This document shows, piece by piece, positions 1 to 5,198 of a DNA stretch of 5,206 nt. The notes under the pieces are model-generated. The model saw only the letters and a program-made list of their open reading frames with translations. It was not told the DNA's origin and made no database searches. The position numbers were made by a program, and so were the translations under genes. How positions within the stretch are numbered: position 1 is the first letter of the stretch; the number at the start of each line of letters is the position of its first letter. Source of the DNA: Halovenus sp. (GTDB taxonomy: Archaea > Halobacteriota > Halobacteria > Halobacteriales > Haloarculaceae); NCBI GenBank assembly GCA_003551265.1, contig PUMG01000027.1:1-5206 (forward strand), in the 5' to 3' direction.

Positions 1-618
1 CTCCACGAGAAAGCGATAACCGTCGAGGAGGACCGCGAGGAGACGACGCTTTCGAGTCGAGACGACGTTCTCGTTCGCTTTGCGGATGTGACGATGCGCA
101 AGCAGATAACGGGATTCGAGCGGCGTGACCAGCGCACCGGCGAGGCGCTCGGACGGGAGACACTCGACCTGCCAGAGACGAGCCTCGAAACGACAGCGCT
201 GTATTTCACTGTCCCGCAGGACGTCGAACACGAGCTGCGAAGCGCCGATGGCTCGTTCACCGGGGCGATTCACGCCGCTGAACACGCGATGATTTCGCTG
301 TTTCCCCTCCAGCTGGTGTGTGACCGCCGCGACATCGGCGGACTCTCGACGCCTCGCCACCCCCACACCGACCGGAGCACCATCTTCATCTACGACGGCT
401 ACCCTGGCGGCGTCGGTCTCTCCCGTAGCGGCTACGACAGCGTCGAATCCCTCATGACGGACACACAGACGATGCTCGCGGAGTGTTCGTGTACCGGGGG
501 CTGTCCGGCCTGTGTCCAGTCACCACACTGTGGGAACGCCAACGAACCGCTCGACAAGGACCTCGCGTCAAGACTCCTCTCGTCGTTGCTCGGCCTCGAA
601 GACTCGGCGGGTAGCTGA
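1..618 (+). CDS. C-terminal part of a DEAD/DEAH-box helicase, Hrq1/MrfA type (DUF1998 domain), 5' truncated by window
   Basis: The reading frame is open from base 1 and runs to TGA at 616-618, giving 205 residues. The true start lies outside the window, and the internal ATG at 88 is not a start. The fragment shows hallmarks of the C-terminal domain of Hrq1/MrfA (YprA)-like superfamily 2 helicases. These are HAAEHA at residues 91-96, CDRRDIGGLST at 107-117, YDGYPGGVGL at 131-140, and a cysteine cluster C162-x-C164-x3-C168-x2-C171-x5-C177 followed by GNANEPLDK. In bacterial MrfA this cluster binds zinc. Family knowledge: these are ATP-dependent 3'-5' DNA helicases linked to DNA repair, for example mitomycin damage. 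The helicase motor itself is not in view, so repair activity here is inferred. All five cysteines are present, so this end looks intact. The gene ends 9 bp from the convergent aminotransferase. Confidence 0.88.
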   Translation, partial: LHEKAITVEEDREETTLSSRDDVLVRFADVTMRKQITGFERRDQRTGEALGRETLDLPETSLETTALYFTVPQDVEHELRSADGSFTGAIHAAEHAMISLFPLQLVCDRRDIGGLSTPRHPHTDRSTIFIYDGYPGGVGLSRSGYDSVESLMTDTQTMLAECSCTGGCPACVQSPHCGNANEPLDKDLASRLLSSLLGLEDSAGS

Positions 619-639
619 CGGCCGTCTTCACGCGACGGC
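617..639. repeat. Nested inverted repeats at the convergent gene ends
   Basis: GACGGCCGTC at 617-626 is a perfect 10-bp palindrome that starts inside the helicase stop codon and fills most of the 9-bp gap between the two stops. Its right half also pairs downstream: GCCGTC (621-626) with GACGGC (634-639) across a 7-nt loop, reaching into the last codons of the aminotransferase. The two folds compete for the same bases. The position suggests a role in ending or stabilising both transcripts. There is no T-tract, which archaeal termination normally uses, so calling it a terminator would be speculative. Confidence 0.4.
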
Positions 640-1971
640 GTCGGCACTCTCGGCAAGCAACTTGGTGGCGAGATGGATTTCACGCTCTGTCACGTCGAGT
701 GGGGGAAGCAGTCGAAGCGTCTGTTTACCACAGCCGATAGTCAGCAGTCCGCGCGAGAACGTCTCCTCCTGAATCGCGTCACGCCGTGACTTCGAGTCGA
801 ACTCGACGGCGAGCATGAGTCCCTTACCGCGGATGTCGATGACACCGGGCATGTCGACCTCCCGCATGAGGTCTTTCATCTGCTCACCGCGCTCTGCGGC
901 GTTGTCGAGGAGGTCGTACTCGTCGATGGCGTCAAGCGTCACGACACCCTGTGCGGCGGCGATGAGGTCGCCAGCACCCCACGTCGAGGAGATGCGACCC
1001 CGGTCCTCGGGGAAGACTTCCTCACGTGAGATGGTTGCACCCACTCGCAATCCCTTGGCGCTGGCGATGACGTCCGGTTCGATGGCGTAGTGATCCGAAG
1101 CCCACCACTCCCCGGTCCGTCCGAGACCCGACTGTATCTCGTCTGCAACGAGCAGGATATCGTGTTCGCGACAGAGGTCGGCAATCTCGTCCATGAACGC
1201 GTCGCTCGGTGGTCGGTACCCGCCTTCACCCTGGAACGGTTCGAGAACGAGCGACGCGACTTCGTCGCTACCAACGTAGCCTGTCTCCGGGTCGAGCATC
1301 TGCCGGAGCGTCGAGGTATCGTCGAAGAAAAAGCCACAGTCACACGTCTCGGCGGTACACGACCGGTCGTCACAGTAGGGCATGTCCTCGACGCCGTGAA
1401 TCTCGGGAAATGCTCGGCGGTACTTCGCCTGCGAGCGGTTCAGCGAGAGTGCGCCGAGCGTCCGGCCGTGGAACGCCCCCTCTGTCGTTATCGTGTACTT
1501 TCCGCGGGTGTGGTCGAACGCGATCTTCAGCGCGTTCTCGACGGCTTCTGCGCCGCTGTTCGACAGGAAAACCGTGTCCATCCCATAGTGGCCGGTGATG
1601 TCCGTCAGACGGTCCATCAGGTCCGCCGGGCCAGGAATGTCGGTGACGCTATCTTCGACAGCCCTCGCTGGCAGGTAGAAATCCTGTCCCGCGATTTTGA
1701 GCGGGTCGACGAGGTCGAACTCCGCGAGCGGGTCGAGTATCTTCGGGTTGTTGTATCCCAGCGGCATCGCCCCGACCTGTCCGGTGAAATCCATCAGCAC
1801 GTTGCCGTCGACATCGGTACAGAACGGGCCGACCGCCGGTTCGGTGTAGTCCCAGACGAACTCACAGACGTACGTCGTCGTCGCGGCGTTCTGGTGGTGG
1901 TAGTCAACGACTCGCTGTGCTTGCGTTCCGGGAAGGGTAGTGACCTGTGGCTCGACGCTCTCTCGGTCCAT
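628..1971 (-). CDS. Class III PLP-dependent aminotransferase (acetylornithine/4-aminobutyrate aminotransferase superfamily)
   Basis: A 447-residue protein, the usual length for cytosolic fold-type I, class III aminotransferases. These move an amino group, often a terminal one as in GABA, ornithine or lysine, to a keto acid using pyridoxal phosphate. Visible landmarks are SNSGAEAVENALK (137-149, cofactor phosphate loop), FHGRTLGALS (167-176), EPFQGEGGY (244-252), VADEIQSGLGRTG (275-287, with the PLP-ring Asp277), and Lys306 in SAKGLRVGAT as the Schiff-base lysine. STWGAGD (329-335) replaces the usual TFGG-type phosphate contact. The loop after the lysine lacks the common Gly-rich GGG/GMP stretch, which suggests a distinct subfamily. 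An unusual insert, C200-x4-C205-x4-C210-x-C212, could bind metal. The frame is open up to 2046, but the ATG at 1971 is chosen because a TATA box lies about 27 bp upstream and the extra 25 codons would cover that promoter. The substrate cannot be told from sequence. Relatives include GABA and ornithine aminotransferases and archaeal amino-acid racemases. Confidence 0.9.
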   Translation of the reverse strand: MDRESVEPQVTTLPGTQAQRVVDYHHQNAATTTYVCEFVWDYTEPAVGPFCTDVDGNVLMDFTGQVGAMPLGYNNPKILDPLAEFDLVDPLKIAGQDFYLPARAVEDSVTDIPGPADLMDRLTDITGHYGMDTVFLSNSGAEAVENALKIAFDHTRGKYTITTEGAFHGRTLGALSLNRSQAKYRRAFPEIHGVEDMPYCDDRSCTAETCDCGFFFDDTSTLRQMLDPETGYVGSDEVASLVLEPFQGEGGYRPPSDAFMDEIADLCREHDILLVADEIQSGLGRTGEWWASDHYAIEPDVIASAKGLRVGATISREEVFPEDRGRISSTWGAGDLIAAAQGVVTLDAIDEYDLLDNAAERGEQMKDLMREVDMPGVIDIRGKGLMLAVEFDSKSRRDAIQEETFSRGLLTIGCGKQTLRLLPPLDVTEREIHLATKLLAESADAVA

Positions 1972-1992
1972 ACTGACAGGTGTGAGAGAGTC

Positions 1993-2003
1993 GATATAAA
2001 TAC
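1993..2003 (-). promoter_or_regulatory. TATA box of the aminotransferase gene (leaderless promoter)
   Basis: On the minus strand the sequence reads GTATTTATATC, centred about 27 bp upstream of the ATG at 1971. That spacing puts transcription initiation at or within a few bases of the start codon. No Shine-Dalgarno sequence precedes the ATG (CACACCTGTCAGT). This fits the leaderless mRNAs common in haloarchaea and supports the chosen start. The promoter lies in the 76-bp gap after padR, so the aminotransferase can be expressed independently of it. Confidence 0.65.
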
Positions 2004-2047
2004 TGCTGATTGATGGTCGAGTCGTCGCCTGCGACCGACCACACAAT

Positions 2048-2323
2048 CTATATGTCGACGTACTGGTGTTCCCACTCCCGGCGAGCGTCTATCTCGCGTT
2101 GACCGCGACGGGTCAGACTGTAGAAGTTCGTCCGCCGGTCGCGCTGGCCTTTCTCGACGAGCCCCTTGTCGACGAGCGTGTCGAGGTTGGGGTACAGTCT
2201 ACCGTGGTGTATCTCTTTCTCGTAGTAGTCTTCGAGTTCGTCTTTGATCGCCAGTCCGTGTGGTTCGTCGAGTCCCGAAATGACGTACAGCAAGTCCCGC
2301 TGGAAGCCTGTTAAGTCGTACAT
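2048..2323 (-). CDS. PadR-family winged helix-turn-helix transcriptional regulator
   Basis: A 91-residue single-domain protein. It begins MYDLTGFQRDLLYVISGLDE and has a conserved PadR-type recognition-helix segment, HHGRLYPNLDTLVDKGLVEKG (about residues 39-59). A basic wing follows, DRRTNFYSLTRRGQREIDAR (62-81). Family knowledge: PadR proteins bind DNA as dimers through this N-terminal winged helix and often repress neighbouring genes. This one belongs to the short form, which has almost no C-terminal dimerisation extension after the wing. No ligand-binding domain is visible, so no signal can be named. It lies 76 bp upstream of the aminotransferase on the same strand, and the downstream gene has its own promoter. 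It may regulate itself or that neighbour, but nothing in the sequence proves a target. Confidence 0.88.
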   Translation of the reverse strand: MYDLTGFQRDLLYVISGLDEPHGLAIKDELEDYYEKEIHHGRLYPNLDTLVDKGLVEKGQRDRRTNFYSLTRRGQREIDARREWEHQYVDI

Positions 2324-2330
2324 TTGTGTT

Positions 2331-2336
2331 CTCCAC
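2331..2336 (-). promoter_or_regulatory. Ribosome binding site of the padR-like gene
   Basis: On the minus strand GTGGAG lies 7 nt upstream of the ATG at 2323. It resembles the GGAG core complementary to the archaeal 16S rRNA end. It implies a short-leadered mRNA, unlike the leaderless aminotransferase next door, and supports this start codon. Confidence 0.5.
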
Positions 2337-2358
2337 GTAACGTTTAGTGTCTGAATAC

Positions 2359-2371
2359 CTTAAATATTTCG
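2359..2371 (-). promoter_or_regulatory. BRE plus TATA-box candidate for the padR-like gene
   Basis: The minus strand reads CGAAATATTTAAGG here: a purine-rich BRE-like CGAAA followed by TTTAA. Its centre is about 38 bp before the ATG. Initiation 25 bp downstream would fall near 2337 and give a leader of about 14 nt that includes the ribosome binding site. A second AT-rich stretch (TGTATATAGAG, minus strand, 2373-2383) is an alternative box further upstream. Confidence 0.5.
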
Positions 2372-2641
2372 CTCTATATACATCAGCCGAATCCGACTCA
2401 CATCTGCGTGACAGAACTCACATTTTGCCGGTACTCTTGCGCTTCGATTCACCTCGAGAAATCGTGATTGTGATTCGATACCGGTCGACACAGTATCCAG
2501 GTTTCGGTCGTATAACTCGTCGATAGCGGCGCAGTCTACTGATTTCACCGAACTGATTGGTGTACGCCGTACTCGTCATGTATAGGTCTTTTGGGTATGA
2601 GAGCAGACATATATGCACCAGCGCAGGACGAATTACTCAAT

Positions 2642-3784
2642 TTATTCAATATTCAGATACGTTCCGGTACCGTTCCGCTCTAATTCATATATGTGTCGAT
2701 CAGACGAGGGCGAGGTGACAGATTCGATGTACCGGGTGACGTGGTCGTCCATTCGTCGTTTGAATCCGGCCTGTCGGGCCAGTCGGTCGAGTTCCCGGGC
2801 GAGGAGGCTTCCGTACTGGAGCGCCTTCTTCTTCCGGAAGGCGACATCGTCCGGGAGCCACTCGCGTGCTGCGAGTCTGAGCGCCCACTTGCGCTCTCCT
2901 TCGGGAGTCACGAGCGAGGAACCTGGCAGCGACAGTGCGGTCTCGACGACGCGGTCGTGGAGCAACGGGAGAACCGGGTCGAGACCGCCGGCGGTGACTG
3001 TGAGCCAGTCGCGTTCGAGCTGGTCCGGGAGCGTCCTGACGACTTCCCGGCGCGCTCCCTCGACTGTCCCGGCAGCGACACGGTGGTCTTCGGGTGCTCG
3101 AGCCACCTTCTCGTAGCCGCCGAACAGTTCGTCGGCTCCCTGGCCAAGTGCGAGTCGCTCGAAACCCTGCTCGCTGCAGTGTTCGGCGAGCAGATACAGC
3201 CCGAGCGCAATCTGAACGTCCATCGCGTTCGTCCGCCCGGTCGCCTGGACGACGTGTGGGAGTGCGGCCTCGATTGCGTCGTGGTCGAGTTCGAGAACGT
3301 GAACCTCGGCGTCGAGTAACGCTGCACCCGAGCGAGCAGCCTCGATATCGTGGCTTCCGGGAAAGCCAACCGTGTAAAGCGGTACATCGAGCGCTGCCGC
3401 GAGCAGTGCGGAGTCGACACCGCCCGAGAACGCGACAGCGAGTTCCGACTGGTCCACCTCCGAAAGCGTCTGTGCAAGCACCCCACGAAGTTCCTCAACC
3501 GCCTCGGTTTCGTCCGGTTGTGGCTCCGGGTGTGGGAGCGACCACACCTCGGTCGTCTCGCCATCAGCGTACAGACAGCCGGCAGGCAACCGCTCGGGCT
3601 GGTCGAGTTCCGCTGGCCGGTGACTCCAGTTCTCGGCTGTCACATCGACAAACAGCGGGTAGCGCCCGAGCACATCACGAACGAGTCCCTCCTCGACTTC
3701 CCCGGCGAAGCCGCCGGTGCCCGGAAACGGGTCGCCCGTTTCGAGCGCGTGTGAGACGACGGCGGAACTGGTTCCGGTGAGCAT
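2642..3784 (-). CDS. Asparagine-synthetase-like protein: ATP-pyrophosphatase synthase domain with only a remnant glutaminase domain
   Basis: A 380-residue protein. The synthase half is clear: SGGVDS (120-125) is the PP-loop that binds ATP, and GQGADELFGGYEK (214-226) and FRKKKALQYGS (316-326) are typical AsnB C-terminal motifs. In AsnB this domain adenylates aspartate's side chain, which ammonia then attacks to give asparagine. Full AsnB has an N-terminal glutaminase of about 200 residues starting Met-Cys. Here there are only about 90 residues before the synthase domain and no Cys2. The stretch VRDVLGRYPLFV (35-46) resembles the end of that domain (RDxxGxxPLxY). The enzyme may therefore use free ammonia, or a partner, or make another amide or acyl-adenylate product. 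The ATG at 3784 is chosen over the upstream in-frame ATG at 3922 because the extra 46 codons look non-coding and reach the insertion-sequence end. The last about 25 residues (from 355) run into AT-rich DNA and look unlike the rest. Confidence 0.82.
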   Translation of the reverse strand: MLTGTSSAVVSHALETGDPFPGTGGFAGEVEEGLVRDVLGRYPLFVDVTAENWSHRPAELDQPERLPAGCLYADGETTEVWSLPHPEPQPDETEAVEELRGVLAQTLSEVDQSELAVAFSGGVDSALLAAALDVPLYTVGFPGSHDIEAARSGAALLDAEVHVLELDHDAIEAALPHVVQATGRTNAMDVQIALGLYLLAEHCSEQGFERLALGQGADELFGGYEKVARAPEDHRVAAGTVEGARREVVRTLPDQLERDWLTVTAGGLDPVLPLLHDRVVETALSLPGSSLVTPEGERKWALRLAAREWLPDDVAFRKKKALQYGSLLARELDRLARQAGFKRRMDDHVTRYIESVTSPSSDRHIYELERNGTGTYLNIE

Positions 3785-3808
3785 CGTTACAGCAGACGGG
3801 CGAACTGC

Positions 3809-3816
3809 GCTTTTGC
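3809..3816 (-). promoter_or_regulatory. Weak TATA-like element for the Asn-synthetase-like gene
   Basis: On the minus strand GCAAAAGC is centred about 28 bp upstream of the ATG at 3784, the spacing expected for a leaderless haloarchaeal gene. It is a poor match to a TATA box. A better AT-rich candidate (GTAAAAT, minus strand, 3861-3867) would leave a leader of about 50 nt. Both lie inside the native DNA to the left of the likely insertion-sequence end. Confidence 0.3.
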
Positions 3817-3924
3817 CTGTCGGTTCCTCTCTGTCACGAGTTCGCAAACCGAACGAACCTATTTTACAGAATTCGAGGAGAATGCCCCGGGGTTGAATCC
3901 GACAACTCGTTATACAAACCATTA

Positions 3925-3939
3925 AGTGGACATACCACT
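3925..3939 (+). repeat. Left-end subterminal hairpin of the IS element
   Basis: AGTGG (3925-3929) and CCACT (3935-3939) form a 5-bp stem around the loop ACATA. It sits 16 bp before the tnpB start. IS200/IS605 elements carry short imperfect palindromes near each end, which Y1 transposases recognise in single-stranded form; the position fits that role. The stem is short, so the assignment rests mainly on context. Confidence 0.5.
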
Positions 3940-3954
3940 AATCAATAGACATCG

Positions 3955-5190
3955 ATGGAGTACAGTCACCGCTACCCTGCTTATCCGACACAAGAGGTAG
4001 CGGAAGAACTGGAACATCACATCGACATTCATCGCCAAGCGTACAACTACACCCGGTACGAGTACGAAAACGTGGACGCCGACAACATCGGGTCAGCGTA
4101 CAAACACCACTACCGACTCCCCGGTTGGAAAGACGAGTTCCCCGTCTTCTCAAAGGTCAACTCGAAAGCACTGCAACGAACCGTAACACGGTTCTACGAC
4201 AACCTCTCGAAGCTTAAAGACCAGAAAGAGAACGGTCGCAAGGTGGGAAAACTCAAGTGGAAGTCGCCACGAGAGTTTCAGAGTATGACGTTTTCGCAGT
4301 CCGGCTTCGAACTCAAAAACACGAGTGGCCGACGTGCGACACTCTCACTCTCCAAAATCGGTGACATTAAAATCCGCTACCATCGCCCTATCCCAGACGA
4401 AGCCAGCATCAAAGAAGTCACCATCAAAAAGGAGACGACTAGCGAGTGGTTCGTCTCATTCGCCCTCGAAACCGACGGTGCAGACCTACCCGAGAAGTCC
4501 GACGCGGACTCACTTGACGCGAGCAACAGCGTTGGAATCGACCTCGGTATCCTCAACTACCTCCACACTTCTGATGGCAAGACTGTGGACTGGCTTGACC
4601 TTGAAGATGAGTACGAACGACTCCAGCGCGAGCAACGCAAGTTGTCTCGCAAGGAGAAGGGGTCGAACAACTACGAGAAGCAACGGCGGGAAGTTGCGAA
4701 GGTGAAGCGCCACATTAAGCGGAAGGTGCTGGACTACCAGCACAAGATCACGACGTGTCTCGTCCGTGAGTATGATGCCGTGTTCGTTGAGGACTTGAAC
4801 GTAAAGGGGATGCTGGAACAGTCGCGTAATGCCCGCAACAAGCAGGATGCGGCGTGGCGACAATTCATCACACTGCTTGAATACAAGGCCGACCTGTACG
4901 GATGTCACGTCAAGCAGGTCGAAGCCCGGGGAACCACCAAAGAATGCGCGTCGTGCGGTGTGGAGACAGCAAAACCCATCTGGGTGCGTGAACACTCCTG
5001 CCCGAGTTGCGGGTTCAAGACGGACAGGGATGCGAACGCAGCGATGAACGTCCTGAAGAGAGGCTTTTCTGAATTAGGGCTGGAATGGCCCGAATCCACG
5101 CCCGTGGAGACTGCGCTCCCTACGGACACCGCTGACTTTCAGCGTGTGTCTGCAAAGTGCGTCGTGGAAACGGGAAGCCTCGGGGCTTGA
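3955..5190 (+). CDS. tnpB: TnpB RNA-guided endonuclease of an IS1341-type element
   Basis: A 411-residue protein, apparently full length. The N-terminal half (1-190) carries the usual haloarchaeal TnpB segments, including ALQRTVTRFYDNL (72-84) and KWKSPREFQSM (101-111). The RuvC nuclease is complete: Asp196 in GIDLG, Glu279 in FVEDLN, and Asp357/Asp359 in DRDANAAMN. A CxxC...CxxC zinc ribbon (C331, C334, C349, C352) sits between RuvC motifs II and III. Family knowledge: TnpB uses a guide RNA made from the element's right end to cut DNA beside a short TAM motif, which helps retain the element; it is the ancestor of Cas12. The region between RuvC I and II (215-265) is strongly charged and helical. 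The ATG at 3955 matches the MEYSHRYPAYP start that I recall for close relatives. The tail after residue 368 is probably shaped by overlapping RNA structure. The stop codon lies in the right-end hairpin loop. No frameshift or missing catalytic residue is seen, so the protein may be active. Confidence 0.93.
   Translation: MEYSHRYPAYPTQEVAEELEHHIDIHRQAYNYTRYEYENVDADNIGSAYKHHYRLPGWKDEFPVFSKVNSKALQRTVTRFYDNLSKLKDQKENGRKVGKLKWKSPREFQSMTFSQSGFELKNTSGRRATLSLSKIGDIKIRYHRPIPDEASIKEVTIKKETTSEWFVSFALETDGADLPEKSDADSLDASNSVGIDLGILNYLHTSDGKTVDWLDLEDEYERLQREQRKLSRKEKGSNNYEKQRREVAKVKRHIKRKVLDYQHKITTCLVREYDAVFVEDLNVKGMLEQSRNARNKQDAAWRQFITLLEYKADLYGCHVKQVEARGTTKECASCGVETAKPIWVREHSCPSCGFKTDRDANAAMNVLKRGFSELGLEWPESTPVETALPTDTADFQRVSAKCVVETGSLGA
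5123..5152 (+). repeat. Strong bulged hairpin inside tnpB coding sequence (reRNA scaffold stem)
   Basis: CGGACAC (5123-5129) pairs with GTGTCTG (5146-5152), with one G-U pair. CGCTGA (5130-5135) pairs with TCAGCG (5139-5144) across a 3-nt CTT loop. A single T at 5145 bulges out. That is 13 pairs in 30 bases within coding DNA, more than expected by chance and consistent with selection for an RNA fold. Confidence 0.7.
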
Positions 5191-5198
5191 CCCCGAGG
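5178..5198 (+). repeat. Right-end hairpin of the IS element, containing the tnpB stop codon
   Basis: CCTCGGGG (5178-5185) and CCCCGAGG (5191-5198) form a perfect 8-bp GC-rich stem; a flanking G-U pair (5177/5199) may extend it. The loop is CTTGA (5186-5190), and its last three bases are the tnpB TGA stop. This fits the subterminal palindrome expected at an IS200/IS605 right end and, as RNA, the last stem before the guide. Confidence 0.8.

Larger units (their letters stand above)
2324..2641. other. AT-richer intergenic region, no convincing gene
   Basis: These 318 bases separate the Asn-synthetase-like stop from the padR-like start. GC is about 47% by hand count for 2341-2640, clearly below the flanking genes. 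The first about 60 bases carry the padR promoter and ribosome binding site. Beyond that there is a tandem hexamer GTGATT-GTGATT (2464-2475), with an imperfect inverted partner CGATTCAC at 2445-2452, and a weak hairpin CACCGA/TTGGTG (2547-2563, one G-U pair). Two minus-strand open frames (62 and 66 codons) overlap each other and the promoter, and neither looks like a protein I recognise. No tRNA, terminator T-tract or intact insertion-sequence end was found. Confidence 0.6.

Noticed and set aside
88..618. The helicase fragment as a complete small gene starting at the ATG at 88
   Set aside because: The frame is open to the window edge and the upstream residues continue plausibly. DUF1998 is normally the C-terminus of a much larger helicase.
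1090..2013. A 307-codon plus-strand open frame opposite the aminotransferase
   Set aside because: It is antisense to a gene with clear class III motifs. Long shadow frames are expected in GC-rich haloarchaeal DNA, and its translation, rich in Arg and Val, matches no family I know.
1972..2046. ATG at 2046 as start of the aminotransferase
   Set aside because: The 25 added codons span a good TATA box, which is best explained as the promoter for the ATG at 1971.
2360..2618. Two overlapping small minus-strand frames (62 and 66 codons) in the AT-rich gap
   Set aside because: They overlap each other and the padR promoter, lack a ribosome binding site or TATA box at the right distance, and show no haloarchaeal codon bias. 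A CxxC pair in one is not enough to call a gene.
2693..3780. Plus-strand open frames of 208, 228 and 134 codons opposite the Asn-synthetase-like gene
   Set aside because: They overlap each other and lie antisense to recognisable AsnB motifs. The Arg- and Ser-rich translations are typical shadow frames.
3785..3922. Upstream in-frame ATG at 3922 as start of the Asn-synthetase-like gene
   Set aside because: The extra 46 residues have mixed composition unlike the protein, reach the insertion-sequence end, and would cover the plausible promoter. The ATG at 3784 begins protein-like sequence.
4510..4995. A 161-codon minus-strand frame inside tnpB
   Set aside because: It lies opposite the RuvC and zinc-ribbon coding region, has no recognisable domain, and is explained by the complementary codons.
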